From Endomychus coccineus (taxonomy: Eukaryota > Arthropoda > Insecta > Coleoptera > Endomychidae): DNA of 64,000 nucleotides. The position numbers and the translations under genes are program-made. This document shows positions 12,640-24,360 of the stretch, in pieces. Within the stretch, counting starts at the first letter, position 1; every line of letters begins with the position of its first letter. The stretch is taken from the NCBI GenBank assembly GCA_958510875.1, contig OY294067.1, forward strand, positions 263,722,180-263,786,179, given 5' to 3'. The notes below the pieces were generated by a model. The model did no database searches. It was not told where the DNA came from and was given only the letters and a program-made list of their open reading frames with translations.

Positions 12640-12644
12640 TATAC

Positions 12645-13400
12645 GTGTTTCACATACTTATAACCATAAAAACACGGATGTTATTATGGTTGAATAAAAT
12701 AATTCTATTTGAAAACCTAAAGATGAATGGCAAAGATACCACTCAAAACGGCGCTACCATGTCCATAAACGATAGTGTTCCTAGTTTCACCACTTTGAAG
12801 CGATTTATAAAATAAAAATATCGAATCTATACGACCAATAAAAATGGCGCAATCGTATCCACAGCAATGAGTTAAAGTTTTCGTTTTCGGATGTCGCATA
12901 GTAAAAAAATGCTAGAAATAGTGTCCCTTTAAATAAAAAAGACTCCCGAGCTTGAAGGCAATAAACAGGGTAATAATTTGTACCAAAGCCTAGAATCAAA
13001 TGTAGCTGTGGCCTTCACAATAATTCAATCTTGTACTGAAGCAATAATTTTGAAGTCGCTCAAAACCTCCAAATATATTTAATCGATATGCTACTCATCA
13101 ACAACGATTTGGACTTCGATTCCCGAAATTTAGTTACCTTTAATGATAAAAAGCCAATTGAGGCTAGATATATACCTAGAGATGGAGTGACTGATAGAAG
13201 ATGGGCTAAAAGGTTGTATAGAAAAAATGTATTATTATGTCTGGGTGTTCCTAACCTTTATTGTATTCATTGAGCTCAGTCTATACATCAAAATCTATTT
13301 CCGATTTGAATGCAACATGCAAGGCATGATGTTTCAAAATGTTGACTTGAATGTTGCATTTGAGCCCAATTCCAAATTGGGACATAAGAGATCTCATGTA
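12645..13400. other. Unassigned noncoding stretch
   Basis: Short frames only, no signatures. The last part may be a decayed upstream portion of the PLE at 13,405, but I could not align it. Confidence 0.4.
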
Positions 13401-13404
13401 ATAA

Positions 13405-13517
13405 TGAAAACAAGGCAAATGCAATTGATAAATTTGGAGTTTATAAGCTATCTTGTCAGGAATGCGATTCCTTCTATGTAGGCTGAACAGGTTTAATGAA
13501 CATGAAAGATTCTTTTA
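13405..13517 (+). pseudogene. PLE GIY-YIG fragment, left half (split by a foldback)
   Basis: Read around frameshifts the sequence gives 'DKFGVYKLSCQECDSFYVG' followed by a stop where GQTG is expected. This is the GVYKL-C-C-YVG hallmark of the PLE endonuclease with its Cys pair. It stops at the foldback at 13,518 and resumes at 15,197, so both halves were one element before that insertion. Confidence 0.75.
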
Positions 13518-14139
13518 GTAGAGTATGTGAAACATTTTGATCGAAAAATTTTTATGATTCAACGCGACCCCACGGAAAATGTTTGTTTTGATGTATGAAA
13601 CAAAAGTCTAAAATTTCTACCTCATAAATTGACCGCAACCCCTTTTTTCTCGCCATTTTGGGGTATTTTGGACGTTTTTAGGGGAAGTTCGTCAAAAAAA
13701 AATTGCTATCTCCAGTTGTATTGGGAATTACGAAACCAAACTGAAACCCTTTTATTGTCGATGTTTAAGGAACTCACAGTTCAAATTTCAAGGTAATCCG
13801 ATCTCCCCCTTCCTCGCAATAGATGTATATATATACATAAATGCATGGGAACTTGCGTGACGGCTAACTCGGGCAGTTTTCAACCGATTCATCTGAAATT
13901 TGGACTGAAGGTAGGTTTTATGCTCTCAAAACTGATCTCCAAACTTCAAATTGAAATATCAGAAAGTTTCCGAGAAATTCGAGTTTAAGTCATGTTTTTA
14001 GCTTATTTTCAAATTGAGATATCTTACGTCCTTTTCATCCGATTGACATCTGCTTGGCTTCAAAATGTAGTTATATGCATATATTTCCACGTGGTAATAA
14101 TCGTTTTTATACTACATTAGCAATATGATACTATTTTAG

Positions 14140-14232
14140 GTGACAGATTATGAGGCAAGTAGTATTTCCAGCAGTGCTTCCAGTGTATACAGCGTGGCGA
14201 GTTCAAATGGTCGGAAGAGAAGACAGCAATAA
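14140..14232 (+). CDS. Possible 3'-terminal exon in left arm of FB1
   Basis: After a splice-acceptor-like 'actattttag', 31 codons run open to a TAA. They encode a serine-rich peptide starting VTDYEASSISSS and ending in a basic tail, GRKRRQQ. The other arm encodes the same peptide with about four amino-acid differences and no frame damage. I do not recognise the protein. It may be the C-terminus of a transposon protein or of a captured host gene. No upstream exon was identified, so a functional exon is inference. Confidence 0.35.
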   Translation: MTDYEASSISSSASSVYSVASSNGRKRRQQ

Positions 14233-14473
14233 TATTGAATAAATATGTACAATTTAAAAAAAAATTGAAATTAAAAAAATTAAAAAAAAAGAAAAGATGG
14301 ACTCATCAGTAAGATGCCTATAAAATTTTTAAATTAACCGTTTTGTCCCAGGGTGTTTTATTATTATTTATGAACTACCCTATCTTATACGGCTTTTTTC
14401 TTCTTTTTTTTTCAATTTTTTTAATTTTTTTATTTTTTTTCAGTTTTCTTAAATTGTACATATTCATCCAATA

Positions 14474-14566
14474 TTATTGTTGTCTTCTCTCTCGACCACT
14501 TGAACTCGCCACGCTGTATACACTGGAAGTACTGCTGGAAATACTACTTGCCTCAGAATCTGTCAC
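14474..14566 (-). CDS. Possible 3'-terminal exon in right arm of FB1
   Basis: Inverted counterpart of 14,140-14,232. It has the same acceptor-like 'actattttag' and the same 31-codon length. The peptide VTDSEASSISSSTSS...GRERRQQ differs by substitution only. Confidence 0.35.
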   Translation of the reverse strand: MTDSEASSISSSTSSVYSVASSSGRERRQQ

Positions 14567-15196
14567 CTAAAATAGTATCATATTGCTGATGAAATATAAA
14601 AACGATGATTACCACGTAAAAATGTATGCAAATACCTACATTTTGACGCCAAGCAGATGTCAATCGGATGAAAAAAGGATATGAGATATCTCAATTTGGA
14701 AATTAGCTAAAAAATTGACTTAAACTCGAATTTCGCGGAAACTATTCAATATTTCAACTCGAAATTTGGAGGGCAGTTTTGAAGGCATAAAACCTACCTT
14801 TATTCCAAAGATGAATCGGTTGAAAACTACCCGAGTTAGCCGTCACGCAAGTTCCCATGCATTTATGTATATATATACATCTATTGCGAGTAAGGGGGAG
14901 GTCAGATCAACTTGAAATTTGAACTGGGAGTTCCTTAAGCATTTACAATGAAAGGGTTCCAGTTTGGTTCCTCAATTCTCAATACAACTGGAGATAGCAA
15001 TTTTTTTACGAACTTAACCCTAAAAATGTCCAAAATACCCCAAAATGGCAAAAAAAAAAAAGGAGTTGCGGTCAATTTAGGAGGTAGAAATTTTAGAGTT
15101 TTGTTTCATACACCAAAACAAACATTTTCCGTGGGGTCGCGTTAAATCATAAGAAATTTACCGATATCACTTATTTTTTGGTTTCTCATACTCTAC

Positions 15197-15580
15197 TATT
15201 TAGACTCTCAAAAGATTACACATTTGTAGATCTTTTCTATTCAATAATACTGTCCCTGAAATAGAAACTATACATATTTTACATATAGCTGATAAAGGCT
15301 CGAAACTAAACTTGCTGGAATCTTGATGATAAAACCAATCTCATTTATTCGCCAATATTTAAAGCTATATAACATATTTGCTCCACGAATTGGCTTCTAT
15401 ACGCTACTGTTAATAGCAAATCGTCATTATCAGAATGTAAAATTCACCATGTAATCCTTCATTGACAATCCTCTAAGATCATGACCGACCACAGAAATCG
15501 TTTGCTACCGACCGATAAGGATGTTTGTAGTTGAAGTTATGTATTATGTTATGTTAATTGTATTGTAAGTAGTGTCTAAT
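15197..15580 (+). pseudogene. PLE endonuclease fragment, right half, with 3' region
   Basis: Resumes the PLE cut at 13,517. 'TFVDLF' then, after a frameshift, 'NNTVPEIETIHILHIADKGS' and 'KLNLLE' match the distal part of the PLE GIY-YIG domain, where family members typically read VPEIE...ILH...KG.KLN.LE. The noncoding tail from about 15,340 ('ttcaccatgtaatcc', 'gaccgaccacag', 'gtagttgaagttatgta') aligns with 34,195-34,500. This PLE belongs to a different family from the one with the hammerhead motif; no such core was found in its tail. Confidence 0.75.
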
Positions 15581-15584
15581 TTTA

Positions 15585-16640
15585 CAATATGGATGAAATT
15601 TCACATAGTAAAGGGTGAAACTATAGATTTTTTTCGGTATTAACTCATGAAAAAATAAATCACCCTTGACTCAAATTTTTCATTCTATAAAGGATATAAT
15701 AAAATACTGAACACTATAGTAAGTTAATTGCTTTTTTATAAACTATGATTTTCAGAAAGACTTCGTACTGTAACACTTTATGTCAATGGTGAATGAGAAG
15801 GTCGAATCAACGATCCAACGATTGTATCATATTTCAGCACAAATATAGTATACCTATAATGATATATGTAGGATAACCTGACGCTTATTTATAATGGACA
15901 GTTAATTATTCCGCACGCAAATATGATTTGAAAATTTGACCAATTAGTGGATTCTGCATAGTATTGCTACTGTTTGCGGTCCTAATTGGATGTTGGTTGA
16001 TGTCATAATTGATTGTAGTCATTTATTTTGAGTCGAACATGATCTATCCCGTCGGTTTAACGATTTGAGTGGCAAAAATGATATAATGAAAGGTGCGATG
16101 TTGCACACCTCCCTATATACTCCAAAATTCATTTTTTTTAAACGAAACTATTATCTTGACTAAATTAATTTGAGAGATTTTATAGAATGCATAGAAAAGT
16201 ATTTTTACCTTAACTAATTGGGATGACAAGAATTTTCTGCATAACTGATCACGGTCAGTTTGGGAAACTCCTAAAGAACGAATACATTTGACTTACGACC
16301 TCATTGGAATGACAAAATGCAATGTGAATTATTGCTTTCTCTAATCTGTTTGACGAGACGAGAGTAAGTCGGAACATCTGTCAACACGTTTTAAACAGTT
16401 TTGTAGACACGAAGAATATTCGATTATTAGAATCCAAAATGAATTGAGTGATGCATTTATGTGAGTATGATGAATTCTGATGTTAGCTCAAAACCAAATA
16501 CTTCTCTTCTACTTACGAACCAACTGTTCGTGAACTCCCTATTTCGGACTTCATAGTCCTTTAATTTTGATTAAAACCTCATTTTGCAATACGTGACAAA
16601 ACTTCACATGAGAGCGAGATTACACCAGTTTTAGCAAGAA
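15585..16640. other. Unassigned noncoding stretch
   Basis: No supported coding frame, repeat or site. Confidence 0.45.
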
Positions 16641-17676
16641 CGAGTCCAACAGTTCTCGCTCTATGCTCATAAGTTTATGAAAATAATAACGTATCTGCAA
16701 CTTACCTTTTGAATTTCGTTACTTTCTGAATTTAGGTCTGAACGTTTAATTTGTAGTTCCAAGTATTAACAACGCATAGGCATGTAATAAAGAAATATAT
16801 CTATTGTCAAATTTTTTTCGATTATCATATTCAACAAACACTCATCTAAAAAATAAATAGATGTACGCAATTGAAAGTCATGTATTACACAAAAAATTAG
16901 AAATTGGAACTCAAAATATTTCTATATCTTCAAAATATTAATAAAATCAATTAATTATTTCATCAGCACTCGAATGCCCATATCACAATAAAAATCTTTC
17001 TACACTCTATTCGTACAGAATGTTAAAATGCAATAGGTAATTCTTTGAAATGATAAGAATGAAGAATTGTTGAAAAACATACAACAAATGAAAGAGGTTG
17101 CATGGAGAAAATATACCATAACCAGAGATTAGAACTATAGATCTTCAAGTAAATCCAACGAGTCCAACAGTTCTCGCTCTATTCTCATAAGTTTATGAAA
17201 AAAATAACATATCTGCAACTTACTTTTTGAATTTCGTTACTTTCTGAATTTAGGTCTGAACGTTTAATTTGTAGTTCCAAGTATTAACAACGCTCAGGCA
17301 TGTAATAAAGAAATATATCTATTGTCAAATATTTTTTGATAATCATATTCAACAAACACTCATCTAAAAAATATATAAATGTATGCAAGTGAAAGTCATG
17401 TATTACACAACAAAAGAAAAATTGTAACTCAAAATATTTCCATATCTTTAAAATATTAATAAAATCAATTGATTATTTCATCCGCACTCGAATGCCCATA
17501 TCACAATAAAAATCTTTCTACAGTTTTTCGTACTGAATTTTAAAATGCAATACTTAGGTAATGCTTTGAAATAATAAAAATAAAGAATTGTGGAAAAACA
17601 TAAAACAAATGAAAGATGTTGCATGGAGAAAACATACCATGACCAGAGATTAGAACTATAGAACTTCAAGTAAATC
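16641..17676 (+). repeat. Tandem duplication of a 518-bp unit
   Basis: Unit 1 (16,641-17,158) and unit 2 (17,159-17,676) both start 'cgagtccaacagttctcgct' and end near 'accagagattagaactata'. They differ by scattered substitutions and small indels, roughly 5-7% by eye. Neither unit encodes a recognisable protein; the 82-codon frame at 17,478-17,726 has no signature. Confidence 0.85.
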
Positions 17677-17679
17677 ACC

Positions 17680-19185
17680 ATGTACATATATATAGATATG
17701 TACGCATTGTACGGTAGTATGTCCATAAACGTTTATTCTTTGTTAGAATGATCCTGGACACGCGAATTTACAATTGTTTGGGATGTCTGAATTGAAGGTA
17801 TCTTTCAGCCTCGAAGTATTTGGTTTCTTTATTACTTATGAACATATTGCCAATGAACATTTTGATTTTTGGCTGGGAAAAAGGCGAACCATTTTCTGAG
17901 GATTGCAAATTGTGATATGAGGTTTGTCTTTGTGAATGTTATGACATGTTGTGATATATGTAATATCCAGGTTCTTGGAGTTGGTAATTGGTCTCATTTA
18001 GAAAGAGTATATCATCAGTGCTTTATTGGTTAACACTTATACATTGAATAACAGTAATCACAAATGTTCAGTAAGACTAATACTCATATTCAACTATACA
18101 TAATGACTATTAAATATTTAATACCATGATCCTATAATATTAAACACCTAAGCTCAATGGGGGCCTTCTTATTCTAATAATAACACGTCCAATTCAGGGC
18201 CAAGGTACACACGGTCGGAACCTTGTCGATTCATCTTTGTTATACGAACAATTGAACCATATGTAATAAGCGTATTTTTTTTAAATAATATCAAGACATA
18301 AGAAAGTAGAATATTATGAAATTATGTAATTTAGGATTTATGGAAGATACATCTCTTATTGGGATATTACAACATCAAGCGAGTCTAGATGTAATTCAGT
18401 TCTCGTCAAACGAGAAACTAGCTATGAAAGATAAATATAGAGTAACAGTTGCTACATGATAACAGTCGAATGTATTGATAATATTACCACAAACTATAAT
18501 TTGAAAATAGGCCAAGAACTGATCTGATTTTGAGGACAAATTTTGTTTATGATCCTTCTATGTTCGAGGACGGAAAAAAATCGAATTCAAGCGATATTCT
18601 TTCTACTCCCCCTCCTGGTCAAGAATTCAATAAATAATGTTTCTAAAGACGAAAGATCCATGAAGCGTTGTTCCATTATTTCTAGAAACGGGACGCGCGA
18701 ATGTGGATCAAACTAAATTATTTTGAATAAAACAAAAAATCTGATAGTACTAGGTTACGAATAAATGGAGTGGTTCATCCAGACACAAAACGATTTTCCT
18801 CCAACCTTACTAGCTTAAAGATAGTTTAGAAAAATGTAGCATCTGTGGAGATTGTCATTATGGCATCCCAATTTTTGATCATCCTATATTTCAATTCAAT
18901 GTTTCAAAGTATGATGAATATCATTATCAGTGATTAGCAAAACACGGCACAACTTTTGATAGAGTGGAATTTATTTGAATTACTCCTTTCAAAACGTGTT
19001 TCGTCAAAACCCAATTATTTCAACTTTAATTTCTTCATAATCTTCAACTCTGTTAATTATTTCCATGTCTCAATCAGTTCGTACCACTTTTAACACTACC
19101 TAACGATTCTTCCTTCATTCATGTCACCTAACGGAATATGAGCGAATAATCTTTCATCATGGAACATCCTACATGTTGATGGAAT
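17680..19185. other. Unassigned noncoding stretch
   Basis: No coding signature or repeat recognised. If 19,255-19,481 is a real exon on the minus strand, this region would be its intron. Confidence 0.4.
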
Positions 19186-19254
19186 GATTATTCTAGTGAA
19201 TCAAAAACACATAACACAGAAACAGTTATTAACATATTTACATATAGAAAGCAC

Positions 19255-19481
19255 CTGGGAATTTGTAATGCGACCGCATCCAAGCTGTCTGAAGGTGTGA
19301 GAGGTGGTCTTTCAAACAGTCGACTTGGAGCCAGGGTCAACGCGTTGGTATATCTGTTGCAAACGCTACTACCACTACCACTACCACCACCACGTCGCCG
19401 TCTTCTTTGTTGCTCTTCTTTCTTCTTCTTGTCTTCCTCAGCTCGTCGGAGGTTGTGCAGGCGGAAGAAGTACATTGACAT
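19255..19481 (-). CDS. Possible host exon (Arg/Lys-rich then Gly/Ser-rich), unrecognised
   Basis: On the minus strand an ATG at 19,481 opens a frame MSMYFFRLHNLRRAEEDKKK. It continues through a run of Arg, a Gly/Ser run, and then 'NRYTNALTLAPSRLFERPPL' and 'SDSLDAVALQIPR', to a possible splice donor CAG|GTGC at 19,255/19,254. The segment is clearly richer in G/C than its surroundings and shows balanced codon use, unlike the transposon relics. The highly charged start suggests an intracellular N-terminal tail. An overlapping frame gives a poly-Val run from the same trinucleotide tract, which I take to be a shadow. I do not recognise the protein; the donor is non-optimal and no partner exon was found. 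Confidence 0.4.
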
Positions 19482-19499
19482 TCTGCGCAAGGACGAGTA

Positions 19500-20680
19500 T
19501 GGTTAATGTTCTGTTTCACATAATGTGTAGAGGAACAGAGCGGAAGCATGGGAAGCACTACATGCAATATAAGCAAGCATGCATAATCGTCTAGGATGTG
19601 AATATGATTTTGATGTAACAGTTACAAACCTACTCAGGTTCCATATTTTCCAAAAGTTCAAGAGCTCCTGCAATCGATATAGACCAATATTGAATGAGGG
19701 AAAAGATAACCACCGAAGGAAAATAGGATATTATGACTCTTCCAATAGATCCTTTGAAATAGCCACAGGATATTCTGAATGAGTTTACCCCTCTTTCTGA
19801 ATAATCCTAATTTGATTTTGATAGTCACCAAGAATGATATCAAGATCATGTAACAATTCCTTTCAATGAATAAAATATAAGACATACAAATTGTTTGAAT
19901 TTCGTCTTCTTCGATGTAATGTTTGACAAAGAATTATAATATGTTACAGCATATAACAAACAATGATTCATGTTATCGAACAAAGTGATTATGGGATGAG
20001 TTAATTAACATTAAAGCTTAGTGCTGCGTGCTATATAGTTCAATGAAACTATTCCGAAATAGTCGAATCAAATGTTGATTTCTAGGTATAATTCGGAAAT
20101 TATACTTACAAAGTGAATTAATTATGAATTAAATGATAAAATATGAACAAAAACCAAAATTTATACTTTAATTACAATAGATTGGCAATTTGAATGGTCT
20201 CCTCAAATCTATAAAATATGTGATTATTCATTATGAGAATGCCACTTGTGAGGTAAAACAATGTTCAATATATTTCATTTGAATGGACGATTTTATCGAT
20301 GATCTATTATTCAATTTCATTTGATTTGTTCATTATCAGCACGGTTTCGAAATAGTGATTGTAATTTCGAACTGCACAATCCATTTTCACAACATACAAC
20401 ATCGCTTGTTGTCAGAGTGGCCCAGTAACTTTGTATGTAATTGCAAATAATAATTCACTAAATGTATAAAAACTATTTAACAAAGATATGTATATATTAT
20501 CATTTTCATTTATTTGAAATGGAATATCATAAAGTAAAAACAATAAATTAAATCTTGATAATAGATCTAGACAGCTATTTCGCTCTGGCGTAGAGTTCAT
20601 GACTAAACCAGATTGTTTATAATGTTACCAAACTATCATTATATAAAAGGTATATACATAACCGACTAACAACGAGGTAG
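19500..20680. other. Unassigned noncoding stretch
   Basis: A/T-rich sequence with short frames only. If the exon at 19,255-19,481 is real, a promoter could lie here, but I see no clear core-promoter motif. Confidence 0.4.
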
Positions 20681-20684
20681 AGAC

Positions 20685-20820
20685 CCAATTATTCAACGCC
20701 ATCTAGGAGCAGATGTCCCACTAAGAAATCAAACATTGAATAAAGATTTCTCGAACTTTGAAAGATACGGGAAATGTTAAACTAGTCGAGTGCTGCAGAT
20801 GGCGACACTAAACCGAACCA
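20685..20820. repeat. Short MITE-like sequence related to R2
   Basis: About 130 bp beginning 'caacgccatctaggagcag' and ending 'ctgcagatggcgac', so the ends contain short inverted copies (cgccatct / agatggcg). The start resembles R2 at 3,680 and 6,020. Confidence 0.4.
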
Positions 20821-20989
20821 ATGGAACAATTGAGATACAAATGTATATATGACTTTATTCATTTATTTCTTATTGGCTTTTGCCAGATAGCAATTTGATT
20901 CATTTTTAGAATCTTTGGTTCATTTTGATAGAAATTGAGGATAACTGATAATTATCATCAAAATAACCGAGTAAATTATGTAGTTTGTA

Positions 20990-21240
20990 TTTTTTTATAT
21001 TTTGACTACATCAGAGGGAAATCTTTCATGTTTGAGGAACATCGTGTGAGCCAGCTGTGACTGTAAGAAGAAACAGGTATTGGAAATTTCTTCAAAATTT
21101 GTATGTTAAAGGCATAAAAAGAGACGTCACTATGCAAACTTTGCCTTTCGATAGAAAAATGAAAGTTCGGCAGGTCTTGAGCTCGACAATAGGAGCTCGC
21201 TTGGGAACGACTTCTTCATGGTCTGAATTCCTTGGATCCA
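20990..21240 (-). mobile_element. LINE family J, 3' end fragment
   Basis: Reads 'attttgactacatcagagg', 'catcgtgtgagccagctgtg' and 'caggtcttgagctcgac', the reverse complement of the 3' untranslated and C-terminal end of family J as seen at 28,405-28,835 and 45,042. The short plus-strand frame at 21,057-21,278 is a shadow. Severely 5'-truncated. Confidence 0.65.
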
Positions 21241-21249
21241 AATTTTCGA

Positions 21250-22020
21250 TGGTTCAATTGACATTTAAATTATGTTGATTACCAAATGCAATATTCCAAA
21301 TAGTTTTCACGTTTTCGAGATGAAAATGTAGTGTGGTAGGGTTTTTGGGGCAATAAGACAATGGAAGTTCATCGGGCTCTTTTCTCTCAAATTACAGCGA
21401 CAAATCTCTCTTGGGTCTTTGGTATAAGCATAGAGATAATTTGTTGAATTTTGATTTATCCCGGAGCGAAAACTAATCATTACTACAAGTACTTCGATGA
21501 AACTTATGCTAACTCCAAGAACACGTATTATGAGTTATTATTTGTTCAATGATATTGACTACCTGGAATATTTGATATTCATTTTAAGCAAATAAGTACA
21601 ATTTTCTTCATCAGAATTAGCGCTCTGTTACTGGTTGTGATTAACAATTTCCCAAATTTGACCGTTAAGTATTTTACATTATTTCATAATCTTAGTTTTA
21701 GAATCAGTCTTTGATAATGACTGCATCGAAGTTGAAAACTCTGTTTTAGATACTATCTGAGGGGAAACTGAATTAAATTGTATAACTATTATACGAGAAA
21801 TTCTGAAAATTTGATCCCACAAAATACAACATCAACGAGGATACAAAGGCATTGTGAAAATAACTCATTAAAAATATGTGATACACTGCCGGACAATTGA
21901 AGCACCAAGTAAAATCAACCCTAGTGAAATCTTCCTTTCACAACCCTAATGAGTACTTTTCAATTTATCCATTGAACTTAAGAAACTAAACGTTATTCAT
22001 TATTAATGTCTATTTCAGTT
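21250..22020. other. Unassigned noncoding stretch
   Basis: No feature recognised. Confidence 0.45.
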
Positions 22021-22137
22021 CAATCTTACACGTGCGGTGAAAGATTGGTTGGTATTGGTTGAGATGCTAGGTTTTTCAGGGGGTATTTGGATACCCCGCT
22101 GCTCAACAGAATCATAAGATCTGTTTTACGCTTGTAT

Positions 22138-22965
22138 CCTTTATGGTCAAGGAGCTGTAGGCCAATTTCCTTACAGGTATTTAAAGCTTCTGCTTCAATG
22201 GTAGTACATTTGTCAAAGGTGCCCCGTACCGTCTGACGAATTTCAAAACTTTCCAAGGTGGTATGTAGGGCACCCTGAAGTGTAGTTAGTTTTTTACAAG
22301 TTCGGTAAGCTTCTGCTTATTTTATTCAAATCAAGATATGGTCAAGAGCATACTCCCTTACAAATTGCAGACCTGCAGATGGTCCAGATCCTAAAATATG
22401 GCATAAAAACCGCGAATTTTAAATTTTCCCTGATGACAGTGGAAAATTTTGTTGGTGAAAAGTCCGGTAAGTGCTTCAAACTTAGCCTACATATTTTAGG
22501 CTGTGGTATATGTGAAAAAAACCACAAATTTTTGGCGCCAAAAATTTCCGTGGCCACTGACATTTCTACTTTGGGGTTTTTTCCACATTTTTTACAGCCT
22601 AAAATATGTAGGCAAAGTTTGAAGCACTTACCGGACTTTTCACCAACAAAATTTTCCACTGCCATCAGGGAAACTTTAAAATTTGCGGTTTTTGGGCCAT
22701 ATCTTAGGATCTGAACCATCTGCATGTCTGCAATTTGTGAGGGAGTATGATCTTGACCATATCTAACTTTAAATAAAAAAAGCAGAAACTAACCGGACTT
22801 GTAAAAAACTGACTACACTTCAGGTTGCCCTAGGGTACCCTACATACCACCTGGGAAAGTTTTAAAATTCGTCAGGGGGTTCGGGGCACTTTTGTCAAAT
22901 GTACTATCATTGAAGCAAAATACCTGTGAGGAAATTGGCTTACAGCTCTCTGACTATTATGTTAT
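22138..22965. repeat. Large palindrome P2 at the 3' end of an RNase H LINE
   Basis: Two arms of about 400 bp are inverted around a centre near 22,552. The left arm has 'gagctgtaggccaatttcc', 'caccctgaagtgtagt' and 'gtcaagagcatactccc'. The right arm has the reverse complements 'ggaaattggcttacagctc', 'actacacttcagg' and 'gggagtatgatcttgac'. The arms are about 90% alike by eye. A transcript would form a long hairpin. It sits where the minus-strand LINE from 24,360 should continue: the peptide CKEIGLQL appears in the left arm on the minus strand, and its inverted twin CEEIGLQL in the right arm on the plus strand. Confidence 0.8.
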
Positions 22966-24360
22966 AGGCCGGATGATCCACGAGTCTAGCACGGTGAACC
23001 TGGCTTGGATGAGCGCAAGATATTCAAACAGAAAGTGGGTTGAGGATTCCAGTTTGTTTTCCACGCATCTTATAGAGAAGGGAGTATCGCTACACTCCAC
23101 TGTATGTTTAAATTTCATCAGATTTCCGTGACCTGTAAAGATCTCGGAGGTTATCCTGATGCTTTGCCTACTCAGCGAGAATATCTCTCTTACCGTTAGG
23201 CCTACCTCATTTCCAAGCAGCTCTTCCATAGTTCGGCAGCCATCAATGCTTCTCCATGCTGACACATTTTGATCTCTCAGATAGTTCCGCAAGATTTCTA
23301 TACCCCCGATGTAGAAGATACCAGCAAACTGGCCCCAGCTCTGGCCAGTTTGTCCACTCTCTCATTCCCTTTCCAACCTGAGTGACCCGAAATCCAGATC
23401 AGGTTGAGCCTATTTCCACCGGCTAGCCTGTTATCTCCTTGGTATCCCTGACAAGCCTCGGAGACACAGTCGGGCTTTTCAGTGCGGTGAGTGCCGATTG
23501 ATTGTCCGAACAGATCCAGATGGTCTCATTCATCTTACCATAATCGAGTAGCTTCTCCGCACATACGTAGATGGCAGGCATTTCGGCTTGGAAAATCAAT
23601 CATTCGTACGGAGTATCCATCTATATATCTAGGACCGCAAAAGTCTGCTCCGATTCTTGTGTTTGTTCTAGACCCATCCGTATACCAAATTGTGCGCGTG
23701 CGGCCATTTTCCCATTCCTTCTCTGACGGGACGCTGCTCCGCGAACTACAGGGCATTGATTCTGTCCTGCGGTTCTAGTCACAGCTTTTCAGGCTGCCTC
23801 CTACATAGACGGGCTTGGTCTGCACTCCATCTCTTCCCAGAGGCGTTGCAGCTAAGCCTGTTGACTACCATCATTGCGAGATTCCTCTTGGTCATTGATA
23901 GGGGTAGCACGTCCAGCAAGGCTCTCAGTGTTTCAGTAATTCCTCTGAGGAAGAGTCCCTAGATTTTATTCAGAAGCTTCTGAGCTATAGCTAGTTCGAA
24001 TATTTTCTACCATACGAGTCTTGGGATGATAATAGCCGAGTAGATTCACACCAGTTGCTAAAGCCCCAAACTCCACTTCATGTCCATTGCTCTTTTAAAC
24101 TGCCAAAAGGTTATCATAGCATTTTGGCACCTAGTCTCCAGTTGCTTCTGTCAGAGTAGTTTTTTGTCCAGGGTGACTCCCAGATATTCCACCGTCTCGG
24201 AAAAGTCAACTGACTTGCCCATGATTACCATCTTCTCCAGAGGCTCGATTGTGTACCTTCTAGAGAGGAAGATGATAGTGGTTTTCTCTGGCAGGATGGA
24301 GAGTTTGTTTTCTCTACACCAAACTTCTGTAATTATCAAGGCTGCGGTTCTAGATGTCAC
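22957..24360 (-). pseudogene. RNase H-bearing LINE, C-terminal half (I/LOA/R1-type)
   Basis: Reading leftward on the minus strand, the RT thumb comes first: 'WCRENKLSILPEKTTI' and 'EYLGVTLDKKLL' (24,360-24,151). An RNase H domain follows, with 'IWYTDGSRTNTRIGADFCGP' near 23,690, 'ICSDNQSALTALKSP' near 23,510 and 'WISGHSGWKGNERVDKLAR' near 23,370. The C-terminal Cys/His region is 'SEIFTGHGNLMKF...RCVENKLESSTHFLFEY' (about 23,150-22,990). The Asp residues of YTDGS and CSDNQ are present, but the expected FQAE motif reads FPSR, and a zinc-ligand Cys is Tyr. Several frameshifts and stops. RNase H LINEs of this layout belong to the I, LOA and R1-like groups. 5'-truncated at about 24,360; the 3' end runs into palindrome P2. 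Confidence 0.85.

Larger units (their letters stand above)
13518..15196. mobile_element. Foldback element FB1, 1.68 kb, TA target duplication
   Basis: Long inverted repeat. The ends are GTAGAGTATGTGAAAC at 13,518 and GTTTCTCATACTCTAC ending at 15,196, with TA at 13,516-13,517 and 15,197-15,198. Arms of about 750 bp pair through blocks such as 'aacgcgaccccacgg', 'ttgcgtgacggctaactc' and 'cgtggcgagttcaa', with a short A/T-rich centre near 14,345. It has split a PLE. Each arm carries a 31-codon open segment (14,140-14,232 plus; 14,474-14,566 minus). A diverged single arm occurs at 50,545-50,815. No transposase seen. Confidence 0.85.

Noticed and set aside
12219..12815. 198-codon open frame, the longest in the window
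   Set aside because: It crosses MITE M1 copy 2 and unrelated flanks, has no domain signature, and the homologous MITE at 448-745 does not keep the frame.
19337..19576. Frame with a run of nine Val residues
   Set aside because: Shadow of the Gly/Ser-coding trinucleotide tract of the candidate exon at 19,255-19,481.
22342..22725. Overlapping open frames on both strands (127 and 111 codons)
   Set aside because: They mirror each other because of palindrome P2; both are products of the inverted repeat.
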